64,000 nucleotides of DNA from Misgurnus anguillicaudatus. Its lineage: Eukaryota > Chordata > Actinopteri > Cypriniformes > Cobitidae. Below the pieces are notes generated by a model. The model saw only the letters and a list, made by a program, of their open reading frames with translations, searched no databases and was not told the origin of the DNA. The stretch covers positions 10,826,001 to 10,890,000 of the forward strand of contig NC_073354.2 in the NCBI RefSeq assembly GCF_027580225.2, given 5' to 3'. Each line of letters starts with the position of its first letter. Within the stretch, counting starts at the first letter, position 1. The translations under genes were made by a program, and so were the position numbers. Shown in pieces: positions 1 to 45,957 of the stretch.

Positions 1-434
1 TTTATTATAGCATGTTAAAATCGCAAATTTGTAGGCCTGAGCAAAGTGTGCCATTTTTGGGTGTGTCCTTTAAAATGCAAATTAGCCGATTAAATGCAAA
101 CACTGATCACAATGATGGTGGTTGGTGTAATTGAAACTCAATTGTGCTGTCAAGTTCTTTTCTCCCTCTTTCTCTCTGCACTAAATGGCAGTGCTGTGGT
201 TGGATAGTGCAGATAAAGGGGGCGGTATTATTGTAATTCGCCTTGCTGCCTAACTCACAAAACAGGCGAAATCTGAACAACCTAATTTTTCACATACTTG
301 CAGAAAATGGCTTACTCAAACAAAGTTACTGGGTTGATCTTTGTCAAATTTTCTAGGTTGATAGAAGCACTTGGGACCCTATTATAGCACTTAAACGTGA
401 AAAAAGTCTAATTTTCACGCTATAACCCCTTTAA
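1..434 (-). repeat. Dispersed MITE family A (GGGGACATAT end), truncated by window edge
   Basis: Matches in reverse orientation the copies at 42470-42861, 54972-55269, 57807-58231 and 58427-58840. Shared blocks include the CACATATGTACTCTGG stretch of full copies and the ACTTTTTCCATGTTTAAGTG-type end. It has no coding capacity. Confidence 0.75.
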
Positions 435-695
435 ATAAACCAGGCTTGATGACGTATGCAGCCTGCATATGCGACCTCTGCAGGCAGCAGCCTTTGGATT
501 GACAAACGGCCAATGTACTTGTACATGTATTTAACCATTGCAGTTATGAAATTGACATCATATTATCGCCATCTACTGGTGGTCACCTTCATACAGAGAG
601 CTCAAACATCATCACCTTGGCCGTTTCTCAAACAGAAAGCTGCATCCTCCGGAGGTCGCATATGAAGGCTGCATACGTCATCAAGCCTGGTTTAT
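435..695. mobile_element. MITE with about 29-bp terminal inverted repeats
   Basis: The ends ATAAACCAGGCTTGATGACG (435) and its reverse complement (ending 695) are nearly perfect over about 29 bp. The interior is about 200 bp and non-coding; a 69-codon frame across it is not a gene. Confidence 0.8.
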
Positions 696-1002
696 ATCAG
701 TTAACTGAGCATTGCATTCGCTAGTCTTTAGCATTTTACAACAATTTACAATAACTAAGTATAAAAGTAAACTTCATAGTTGTTAATATTCTGAAATAAG
801 ACATCCGAAGCCTTCCGTTTGAGAATTTCTTTTAAAGTTTTACCTTCCGTTTGAGAAACAGCCAGCATAGAGACAGAGCGCAGTTATGCAAATTTGAAAA
901 CCACGCCCACCGGGGGGGAATTCAATCCAACCGTCTCCATTGACTTTGTATTGCGAGAAGCCGCCTCCTTGTCATTTCTGGCTTATAACAAAAAACTGAA
1001 TA

Positions 1003-1140
1003 ATGCCTAAAAGCTGCTGTGTGACAATATGTACAGCTAACAAGCCAAAGAACCCAGAAATAAGTTTTTATAAGCTGTCGAGCCGTAAAACCCAGCCTTT
1101 AAGGAGAATAAAGTGGATCGCCGACTACGTTTCCCCCTAG
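1003..1140 (+). pseudogene. THAP-domain fragment, left arm of palindrome
   Basis: 45 codons beginning MPKSCCVTICTANKPKN and ending at a TAG after ADYVSP. It covers roughly the first half of a THAP zinc finger (about 90 residues when complete). It is either the first exon of a lost transposase or a captured exon. No donor is obvious before the stop. Confidence 0.6.
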
Positions 1141-1412
1141 TGGACGCAGTTCTACTAATAGAAGTACTATGAAAAGTTGCCTGTATCCATTTTTGTGTCT
1201 TTAAACGCTCGTTTTTTGGGGTCGACAGCTTATAAAAACTTATTTACAGATTAAACTTAAAAACAGAATAATACCTAAAAGCTGCTGTGTGACAAGGTGT
1301 ACATCTAACACGCCAAAAAAATAAATAAATTTTTTTTTTATAAGCTGTCGACTTCAAAAAACGAGCGTTTAGACACAGAAATGGAAACAGGCAACTTTTC
1401 ATAGTACTCCTA

Positions 1413-1568
1413 TTAGTAAAACTGCGTCCAATAGGGGGAAACGTAATCGGCGATCCACTTTATTCTCCTTAAATACTGGGTTTTACGGCTCGACAGCTTA
1501 TAAAAACTTATTTCTGTGTTCTTTGGCTTGTTAGCTGTACATATTGTCCCAAAGCAGCTTTTAGGCAT
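1413..1568 (-). pseudogene. THAP-domain fragment, right arm of palindrome
   Basis: The mirror copy reads 51 codons because the TAG of the left arm is TAT here. A cysteine of the left copy (CCV) is Phe in this one (CFG), so the two arms are diverging independently. Confidence 0.6.
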
Positions 1569-2095
1569 TATTCAGTTTTTTGTTATAAGCCAGAAATGAC
1601 AAGGAGGCGGCCTTTTGCAATACAAAGTCAATGGAGACTGTTGGATTGCTTTCCCCCCCGGTGGGCGTGGTTTTCAGGTTGTGACGCGCTGCGCTCTGTC
1701 TCTATCCTGCATGTGTTGCGTCGCCCGAATAAACAAAGTATTTGATTGGTCCAGTGGTGCCGACGTCAGTCTGTAAAAGAGGCGTGCTATTGGCAATAGT
1801 AAATAGTAAAACTAGTTTATGAATATTTTGTGCATTTCATTGTGTTTAATAACATAATACGCTACACTCAAATGTAAAAGTATGAGTTATTGCGAAAAGT
1901 AAGTTCCGTATCAGTAAAGAGATGACCGTTGTGTAAGTATTTGAGGAAGTATGCACTGCACAAGCTTACAGTGATTCACCCATAAGGTTATTACCAACAG
2001 CAACAGTCTGGTTTAATTCCGGGTTAAACTATTACATTTCGTTTTTGAGTTACCAAGATCGCTGCTACAAGCCGCGAAAATAACTTATATTTAAC

Positions 2096-15308
<13,213 letters not shown>

Positions 15309-15407
15309 ATATTCAAGTCTCCTATGCTGTATACACTAATGCAATATTTGCTAACTGGCAGTTTTAAATCTCTCTGATCATCACCTTCTTTACTGACATC
15401 AGCATTT

Positions 15408-16560
15408 TTCTGTATGAGAAATTAAAATTTTTCTGATTTTGTAAAATTGAAAAAATAAATACATTTAAAAACTTGAATTTTATTTTGATGTGAATTTTTT
15501 GGATTCATTTTGTAAAATTGAAGAAAAAAATAAAATACTTGGATTTTATTTTGATGTGCATTTTGTAAAATAATAAAAAAAGGAAATAAAAAAATTAAAA
15601 TACTTGGATTTTATTTTGATGTGCCTTTTTTGGATCACTTTGGTAAAATTGAAAAAAAAAATTAAATACTTGAATTTTTTATGTGGATTTTTTTGGATAA
15701 ATTTTGAAAAATAGAAAAAAATAGAATACTTGAATTTTATTTTGATGCGCATTTTGTAATATTGAAAACAAAAAGAAATAAAAACAAAATAAAATACTTG
15801 GATTGTATTTTGATGTGCATTTTTTGGATTCATTTCGGAAATTGAAAAAAAATTAAATACTTGGATTTTACTTTGATGTGCATTTTTTGGATAAATTTAG
15901 TAAAATTGAAAAAAAAAATAGAATACTTGAATTTTATTTTGATGTGCATTTTTTGGATTCATTTTGTAAAATTGAAAAAAAAAATGTAAATACTTGGATT
16001 TTTTAATCTGGATTTTTTGGGATAAAAAAAATAGAATACTTTAATTTTGATGCGCATTTTGTAATATTGAAAACAAAAAGAAATAAAAACAAAATAAAAT
16101 ACTTGAATTTTATTTTGATGTGCATTTTTTGGATTCATTTCGAAAATTGAAAAAAATTTAATACTTGGATTTTACTTTGATGTACATTTTTTGGATACAT
16201 TTTGTAAAATTGAAAAAAAAAAATAGAATACTTGAATTTTATTTTGATGTGCATTTTTTTATTCATTTTGTAAAATTGAAAAAAAAAATTAAATACTTGG
16301 ATTTTTCAATCTGGATTTTTTGGGATAAAAAATAGAATACTTTAATTTTGATGCGCATTTTGTAATATTGAAAACAAAAAGAAATAAAAACAAAATAAAA
16401 TACTTGAATTTTATTTTGATGTGCATTTTTTGGATCAATTTTGTAAAATTGAAAAAAAATTAAATACTTGGATTTTACTTTGATGTGCATTTTGTAAAAT
16501 TGAAAAAAAAAATTAAATACTTGGGATTTTATTTTGATGTGCATTTTATGGATTAATACA
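15408..16560. repeat. AT-rich minisatellite, unit about 70-75 bp, about 15 copies
   Basis: The unit reads roughly ACTTGGATTTTATTTTGATG, then TGCATTTTTTGGATTCATTT, then TGTAAAATTGAAAAAAAA. Copies differ in the poly-A length and by a recurrent short variant ending GAAAACAAAAAGAAATAAAA. A higher-order block of several units seems to repeat (compare 15750-16080 with 16060-16390). It begins about 100 bp after the echdc2 stop. Frames of about 100 codons on the minus strand here are repeat artefacts. Confidence 0.9.
15421..15459 (+). terminator. Candidate echdc2 polyadenylation signals
   Basis: ATTAAA at 15421 and AATAAA at about 15454 lie 113-150 nt after the echdc2 stop. They sit at the left edge of the AT-rich minisatellite, which offers further look-alikes, so the true cleavage site cannot be fixed from sequence. 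Confidence 0.5.
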
Positions 16561-16602
16561 TTGTAATACAGAATCACAATAAAATTACAATTTTAACACT
16601 TT

Positions 16603-16779
16603 GTGGCGGTTTCCCGGACAGGGTTTAGATTAATCTAGGACTAGGCCTTAGTTATACATAAACAATACTGATGTGCATCTTGAGACAAAACAATGGCACT
16701 GACATGTCTTAAGCTAAAATAGCTCAAATATACAATTTAGTCTGGGACTAGATTTAAGCTCTGTAAAGGAAACCGCCAC
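16603..16779. mobile_element. MITE GTGGCGGTTTCC...GGAAACCGCCAC
   Basis: Perfect 12-bp inverted ends and subterminal TTAATCTAGGACTAGGCC. The 177-bp element lies between the minisatellite and the zyg11 3' end. The family is widespread in fish. Confidence 0.85.
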
Positions 16780-16842
16780 TATTATACACAAAAGTGTTTT
16801 TAAAAGTAAACACCACACTAATATCGCAGGGTTTTAACATTC

Positions 16843-18061
16843 TTTATTCCCTAAACATGGTTTTGCATATGGGAACCCAAGCGGCAGTATGACACTGTAG
16901 CTTTAATCTGGTTTGCTGCCGATCCACAATCTGAGTGAAGAAGATAAGATGAACCTGGAGGCCATTTGGGCTGGTTAAACACTGACAGATGTCAAAACTA
17001 TCCAAAAACGGGACAGGGTCATTGAGCATCTCAATAACTGCCAAACATTGCCAGTCACATAACAAAATTTGATCTCTAGTTAGTTAGTAAATTATAATGA
17101 AGACTTGAAAGCCTCTTTTTGATGAAATTTGCAAATATGGCTCCATAACACTACAACAATGCCTTCTGCAACAAAGCACACAGTTGAGTATCTCATCATT
17201 ACCATCATACGTGGATCATGAATAGGAAATCAAATCCATGCAGGAAAAAGCACCACACATATCCACAGAAATAAAACATTTATATATATAGCTATATAAA
17301 ACAACGTTTCATCAGTTCACTGACACACAGGAGTATAATTTGTAATGTTTAACCCATCAAGTTCCTGAATTGGCCAGTGACCATCTTATTTATATACTGT
17401 ATGTCTGTTGCTCGATTTCTTCAGCTTGTTAAAGGATCCATTTATTCACAACTTCCACAAAGCTGTGCATTAAAGAAAAGCTTTGATTTTATTCAAGGGC
17501 CACCCATGTCATTGATCTCAGGTTGGTTGAGGAATCTTCTTAAAAATCCATCGATTCTTTTGAGTTCAGGTTGTTTTTGTACCATATGAATCTGTATTCT
17601 AAATCTTTTGCTTGCAACACAACATGGAGCTTATTAACACTGTCAATATACAGTTCATAAAAATATACTACTTAATTCCTAAAGCTCTCGTGCTTTCGAA
17701 TCCGTTGATAATTTTTAAACAAAACATACAAGCAATCAAAACAGATCTGAATACGGAGAGCGTCCTGATGCACATGCTCTTAGTACACATGCAGACATGC
17801 GTGCACACACGCATATAAATTTTATGTCTTGACAGAATAAACAGTCATACTGTATATGTGCTGCTCATCTAAATAATTTCTTATTCTTTTGTAAAATAAA
17901 TAACGGATTCTGCCATGTGCAAACATTTGCAAAATAACTCGTCTACATGGCCCTTGTCGGAGGAAGGGCAGCATTGTTTACGAATGGGTTCGACTGAACA
18001 TACACGCATATAAAAAGCTTCCAGTTTAATTTGCTGCGGCCTATCCAGAGAACAAGTGCGG
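16843..18061 (-). other. zyg11: zyg11 3' untranslated region with AATAAA at its end
   Basis: From the stop codon at 18062-18064 the minus strand runs about 1.2 kb with no coding potential to a clean AATAAA (plus-strand TTTATT at 16843-16848). The strong acceptor at 18079 (polypyrimidine run then CAG) and this signal support a last exon of about 16.82-18.08 kb. I see no transposon in it. Confidence 0.6.
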
Positions 18062-40019
<21,958 letters not shown>

Positions 40020-41115
40020 GGTCTCAAAAAGGTGGATAGTAACGGTCTCAAAATGCAACACTGTTATGCAAAAAAGAAAAACTGCGACTGATGACTGAGG
40101 TGTGGATCACACAATCCGATTGAGAAACTCTTAGCCTGTTAGCATGTAATCGTCTGCCTTAAAACACTTTTATATCCTAGTTATTGTTGATTTTTAAGTA
40201 TACGAGAACAATAGAAACCAGCTGTATCTTCCTTTTTCTCGTTTGCATTGTCCATTAGTGGATGTTTCCTAATCTTCGTAACCCGATCTTTACGTGGTGT
40301 CAGAGAGCATTTTGACGGATTTTATTTCGGCAGGAAACGGCAGTTACGTTTTGACAAGTAAACAAGGTCGTCACACGGGAAACGGATATTCAACGAAATC
40401 GCGCTGTGCTGTGGGCGGGACATATTGAAAACGTCTTTAAAAAAATTATTGTATTTACTTTTTACATATACGTTTTTTAAACATCATTGTATTTACATTT
40501 ATAAAATAATTATTGGTGAAGATGCATTTAAGAAGATATAATAAAATATAAACATGCTAAATTATACAGACAACAAATTATTTATTCCATTTCGTACCCC
40601 AAAGAATTTGGCTTTATTTATTGTTTTTGGCTTGTACTTATGTTTCCAGATTCATTATTACAGCTAAACCTAGAACACGTTTATTGTTATATTTAAATAT
40701 ATTTTATATCCAAAATATTATATCGATTTATTACATTATTATATGTCGTATATTAAGTTATATATCAAGTAAAATTTGACATTTTGTATTATATGTGCTT
40801 ATTTCACAACATATTATATTGTGGGCGGGACTACGGAAGCCCGTTGGTCATAATTAAGAAACGAGGAAGTAGGGCATGTGTAGAATCAGCACGCTGGTAT
40901 TTACCGGTTTTATAATTTTAAACAATCAGATCCCGCAAGTCTAAATTGAACTAAACATTAATTTTCTTGGACTTTATTGTTGTATAAAGTCACAAGGCTA
41001 TTTTTTAAATAATTTATCTGCAAGTTCTTGCAAAACTTGTCCCGATCAAGGTCAAAAGTTGCTTGACGTGGGACCTTTAAATCGTGTACGTAAGTGATCC
41101 TAAATCTCTTATTAA
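40020..41115. promoter_or_regulatory. Divergent zyg11/coa7 promoter region with two GC boxes
   Basis: The two genes start 1.1 kb apart in opposite directions. A GTGGGCGGGA box occurs at 40411-40420 and again at 40821-40830, each near one gene, with CpG-containing sequence around them (40300-40430 and 40820-40870). The 400 bp between the boxes are very AT-rich. There is no TATA box in a convincing position. Promoter function is inferred from position and the GC boxes. Confidence 0.5.
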
Positions 41116-42054
41116 ATGGCCGGGTTAATTAACTTTGAGGACGAGAAAGAGGTCAAGCAGTTTTTGGATAATTTGGGAATAGAGTACAGTTATCAGTGTT
41201 ACCGGGAGAAAGATCCTGAAGGTAGGTTGAAGCGCTGTCCCGAGCGCGGTGGTGCTGAACAGTTTGTTGGTGAATACATAATCTCATCTTATTCTGTTGC
41301 TTTTTTATTTGTCTGTGAACTTGTACTAGGGTGTCAGAGGTTGGCCGATTACTTGGAAGGTGTGAAAAAGAACTACGATTCCACTGCCCAGGTTCTCAAG
41401 CATAACTGCGAGGTCAATGGACATGGAGAGAGCTGCTACAAGCTTGGGGCTTACCATGTCACAGGCAAAGGTACATGCAGTTCTATTATAAATAATCCAG
41501 TGTCATCTAGTTCATTATATAAAATTATATTTTTAAATACTTGATATATTATTATATTTAAATATAAATATTGAACATCATAAAACAACCATTATATTCT
41601 TTTGATACCAGGTGGTGTGACAGAGTGTTTAAAGACAGCATACTCCTGTTTTATGAAGGCATGTCACACCAAAGGAAAGAAGTCAGTGGATGCTTGCCAC
41701 AATGTAGCTCTGCTCGCCCATGATGGGAGAGCTATAGAGGGAGGCACAGACCCACTGCTGGCCCGTCAGTATTATGAAAAGGCGTGTGACGGTGGCTTCG
41801 CACCCAGCTGTTTCAACCTAAGTACCTTATTCATCCAGGGATCTCAAGGAGTGGACAAAAACATGTCATTGGCTTTAAAGTATGCCCTGCGGTCCTGTGA
41901 GATGGGCCATGTTTGGGGTTGCTCCAATGCAAGTCGCATGTACAAACTAGGTGATGGGACAACCAAGGATGAGCAGAAAGCAGAGGAACTTAAGAACAGG
42001 GCTAGAGAACTCCACGGACAGCAGAAAGAACGGCAACTGAAATTTGGGGAGTGA
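41116..42054 (+). CDS. coa7: Cytochrome c oxidase assembly factor 7 (Sel1-repeat protein, 3 exons)
   Basis: Exons 41116-41221, 41330-41470 and 41612-42054 join in frame (690 nt, 229 aa; human COA7 has 231). The start [19 protein letters not shown] matches the family N-terminus. The rest is a run of Sel1-like helical hairpins, seen as repeated Cys-Tyr/His/Phe-x-Leu-Gly motifs: [38 protein letters not shown] and [13 protein letters not shown]. The many regularly spaced cysteines fit the disulfide-bonded human protein of the mitochondrial intermembrane space. COA7 binds heme and is needed for complex IV assembly. There is no obvious N-terminal presequence, as in the human protein. A good AATAAA lies 61 nt after the stop. 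The gene is head-to-head with zyg11 across 1.1 kb. Confidence 0.96.
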
Positions 42055-42114
42055 GTCAACGGCAGTTATGTGGACCATAAATGAATGAGAGCTAATCGAT
42101 TTTTTGGAAAAGCA

Positions 42115-42120
42115 AATAAA
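42115..42120 (+). terminator. coa7: coa7 polyadenylation signal AATAAA
   Basis: Canonical AATAAA 61 nt downstream of the coa7 stop codon; no competing signal lies between. Confidence 0.75.
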
Positions 42121-42469
42121 GGCCAAGATCTTTGTACTGGTTTTTGATAAAACAGGGATTGTGCCATTACACTGATCATTTTTTTCCAAACGTATTTAAA
42201 TGGCCTTGTAATATGGACGTTGTTTACAGGCTTCATTCATTATAAATTGATTAAATTAAAGCAGATTTAATAGTGTTATAATAATTTCTTTGTTACTCTT
42301 TGTCATAACTGTACGTGGTTCTTGTCTGAGACATAAATTAACAGTGCTCTGATACTCCTGTTGTGTAAGTTTTTTTCAATGATACCACCATTGACATGCT
42401 AATACAAAAAGAGGCACCCCTACCTTCTGAAAATGGCAATTTATATAGGAGTTATTATAAGAGATTAGT

Positions 42470-42861
42470 TAAAGGGGACATATAATGAAAATCTGACTTT
42501 TTCCATGTTTAAGTGCTATAACTGGGTCCCAAGTGCTTTTATCAACCTAGAAAATGTGAAAAAATATCAACCCAATAACTTAGTTTTGGTAAACCATTCT
42601 CTGCAAGCATGTGAAAAAATAGGTAATTGAAATTTGGCTCCCCTTGTGATGTCAAAAGGGGATAATACCACCCCTTAATCTACACTATCCAACCACGGCA
42701 CTGCCATTTAGTGCAGAGATCAGCTCATTTGCATTTTAAAGGACACACCTACAAGGTGTCAATTTTAACATGCTATAATAAATTATTTATTTCACATATG
42801 TACTCTGGGGACACCAAAGATTTATTTTACATTTAAAAAAAAAGTTTAGTGAAATTTCCAC
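42470..42861 (+). mobile_element. Family A MITE, forward copy
   Basis: Begins AAAGGGGACATATAATGAAA and ends at the ACCAAAGATTTATTTTACAT block followed by an A-run. The reference orientation for the family; about 350 bp after the coa7 poly(A) signal. Confidence 0.75.
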
Positions 42862-43379
42862 ACTGTAATATTAGTCCAAACTAGAATTGAAAAATAAAAT
42901 GGCCACAAGGGGGAGCCATACCCATACTAAAATGAATACGCGCATACAATACTTGTTGTTATCTGCAACTGGTGGTCTCTTTAAATGTGGTCGGTAGACT
43001 GGAACAAATACTAATGTCTGCCAGACAGCCACAACTCATCTGAAATGGTAAATCTATATATAAAAAACGGCGTTTGTTTAAATCTGTGCTAACAGAATCC
43101 AAATAGAATGTGAACAAATTTTAGCTCCTCCCCAATCAAAATCGCGTTTAATGATGCTTTTCGGATGTAATACGTGTGCAAAAGCCCAAAATGTGTCTGA
43201 CCTCTATGATCTTGGTGTGAGGAGGACAGTAGTAGCTGTACACACGATGCACAACCACCCCTTACCTCCAATGACAGTGCTGCAACAGCCGCAGAACATA
43301 ACCACGCCCACTTTTATCTCATTAACGCCCCGTGGCCGTGCCCACTTTTCTCTCTCTACCAATTACACTGCAGCACCAA

Positions 43380-43572
43380 CAGACTGAGCCCGTAACCCCG
43401 CCCCCTCTCGGTTTAACGGACGCACACACACTCGCCGCTCCTACTGCTGGAACATTACAAGCGCGCGACTGTTGTTGTTGTTTTATATTGTTTATATTCG
43501 TTTACCGGACGATCGCGTGCAGCACGGAATAACGGTCGCCGCGCCCAGGAGCACAGCATTGATCTTAAAGAG
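43380..43572 (+). promoter_or_regulatory. GC-rich block ending in a splice donor: possible promoter and non-coding first exon
   Basis: The sequence has a CCGCCCCC box near 43397, many CpGs (around 43430-43550) and ends AAAGAG followed by GTAAGT at 43573, a near-perfect donor. No ATG-led coding frame runs into the donor. This would fit a 5' untranslated exon of a plus-strand gene whose coding exons lie beyond the window, with an intron of more than 20 kb. The gene cannot be named from what is here. Confidence 0.35.
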
Positions 43573-45957
43573 GTAAGTTTGACGTTGTTTGGTTGTTTAG
43601 GATGCGCGCATCTGCTGTTTTGAGCGGGATGTTAGCTAGCAGGCTACACCAGCACGTCTGTGATCACGTTAATAACAACGAGAAGACCGGCGAAATGTCG
43701 CTAACGGACTGAAGATGCGCACTATTTAGGAGGGAATCCACGTGCATGTCTGTTTGTTCTGCGCAGACGGCGTGCAGTTGGAGGACTTGTGCGCTGGTCG
43801 GCTCTGCTGTTCTCAAACGACGCTTTTGCGGCCGGTGTGTTGTAATCTGCAGGATTAAGTTTATTCTGACTGATTGATGGCGGTGGATCGCTGTAGGATA
43901 AACGGTTGTTTGTCCGAGGGGGGTTTCACATGCCCCCACCCCGCCCTGATTCGGGGTGTGTCTCGCATGTACACATGCGAAAACGGAGAATTTACATTCC
44001 TAATTTCAGCTTCTTCCAAAAAACAATAGTTATTTAATACTTTAGTACTCTAAAAGACTGTTAGTTAAGACCCCATCATAAAGAAATTAATCAAATAGAC
44101 CGGCTTTTCTTGAAGGACATACTATATAACACTCAGGTTGCTACATATACTCTCCCTAACGTTACATATTTATACAGATGCATTTGTATTGACACCTTGT
44201 ATCGTAGGTGCATTTCATATTCAACCCTGGCGCCAATAAGAGAGATCATTTAGGATGTGAAAATACAGTGAATGTGTTTATAATGACCCTATTGATAGTT
44301 GATAGAAAAGCAGTAGGCACCATGTCAATATCATTAAATGCACGCAGAGAGTCTCTCTGCTGTGAGCAAAAGGCATGAATTATGTCCACCTCAGCATTTA
44401 TTGATCAAATATGGAAATGACAACGCCTTTCTGGAGTCATTCTGGTTTTTAACTGAATGGGACATTGTTTCACCAAGACTCAAGACTCTTAAGTAACCCA
44501 AATTGCAGTGATTAAACGAGAAATATGGCCATTTATGTGAAATTTAGCCTGTGTTGGTTGTGCTATGTTGTGTCAGCAGCACAGATTTGACTGTGACCCA
44601 TTTTCATAAACCTTGCTGTTGTACAACAAATCGGATAGAGAGAGAGAGTGTGTGTGTGATATGGGTGTGTGTTCTTGAGTCACTACACAAAGGTAAAGGG
44701 TTCAATGAGGATATGTTGTTTTTTCTTCTCAATAACAGACATTATGTTGGTGTAGAGCACAGCATGGGCCTAACTGAGCACAGCATGGTTTGAAGTGTCC
44801 TGTCTGTGGTTGTGAAACTAGTCCGGCTGTGTGCTTTCTGCTCTGCGAAGAAATATGATCATTCACAGATTTCGTGAAACGGGACCCCCCCTTGCTCCAT
44901 AAGGGTCTGCCTCTCTTCTCTCTCTTTCTCTGTGTGAGAGAGATTCTTAGGGCCTGTTCTGGTTTGCTACCCTGCTCGAATTACAAGGGTTTTTCTGAAA
45001 CACAAGATGAGCCTCGCAGGATGGGCGTGCGTGCAGCCGATCACTTGAATGAGACTTTATGTTTACATTTCGTCTGTAGCTCATTTCGTAATGTGCGTAA
45101 GTTGTGCGCCATTGCGTGCGTCTCGTGTTCTTAGTGACTCCATGCAACAGTGTGTTGAGAGAGAGGATGTGTATTTTAAGCTACTAGGGATCAGTTCAAG
45201 CCTTTTTCCCAACATCTGTTGTAAGGTCCTTATATATGCTATTGAATTCTTGCCTGCGTCTGCCTCTGCGACTATTTCTGTTTGTGCTGTTGGTTGTATA
45301 GACCCATGAGGTTAGACGAGGGCGACTCTTTAATTTGGCTAATGATCAGGGTGTCTCTTGGTGTAGGCATTTCAGCAGCTTTTTTTAACCCATGGCATCG
45401 TATCCTACTGTAAAGGCCAAAGTATGGTCAATTTTTTTAAGTGTACCCGAGGGTCTGCATACACTGTTTTTTTGTCATCAGAAGAGTACACACATGGCAT
45501 GCTGTATCAGATGTTTTCAAAACCCTGCGTAAATTGTGTACGCGATGTGGCTTATGCGCTTACAGGAAAAAGTCGTATGTAGCCCAGGTGATGCATTGCA
45601 TTTTGTCGCAATGTGTAGTGTGTGTATACGAACGAGCCAAATAAACTATACTTAGTTTGCAAGGCTGTGCATTCGATCGTATACATTCGCGGACACATAA
45701 AAAACAGACTTAACAGACTGTGTGTTATCATAGAGCGATGTTTTTTGCATCAACACAATGATTACAAAGCTGTGCAAGAACAGTCGCCTGTCATTTGCTT
45801 TCGTGTGCCGCATGCTGTACTGCAAGTATATAATTTTGAGGGCTCCTTTGAGTCTTGAAGTTACAGTCGGGCTTTTAAATTCGCTTTGATGAGATCATGG
45901 GTCAGTCCATCTAAAGTGGTACAGTGGAAATTGTGTGTACCTCATTGTATTATTGAT
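43573..45957. other. Unassigned sequence, probable intron or intergenic
   Basis: No frame looks coding. Short purine/TG runs occur near 44637-44660. No family repeated elsewhere in the window was recognised. Confidence 0.4.

Larger units (their letters stand above)
861..1710. mobile_element. Palindromic P-element-like MITE carrying THAP zinc-finger exons
   Basis: Two arms of about 385 bp (861-1245 and 1328-1710) are near-perfect inverted repeats. Each arm holds the start of a THAP domain reading outward-in: plus strand 1003-1140 (45 codons) and minus strand 1413-1568 (51 codons), both starting MPKSC and containing NKPKN, SFYKLSSRKT and LRRIKWIADYV. The pattern (paired N-terminal cysteines, SFYKL, basic RR-KW) is the THAP family's first half. 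The second zinc-binding Cys-x2-His is missing, so these are fragments. The spacer carries a further degenerate copy of the same exon. THAP fingers are the DNA-binding domains of P-element transposases. Confidence 0.75.

Noticed and set aside
15408..16560. CRISPR-like array
   Set aside because: The units are contiguous AT-rich tandem repeats without unique spacers, in a vertebrate genome.
15546..16577. Frames of 95-104 codons on the minus strand
   Set aside because: They are translations of the AT-rich minisatellite, made of repeated Lys, Phe, Ile and Tyr.
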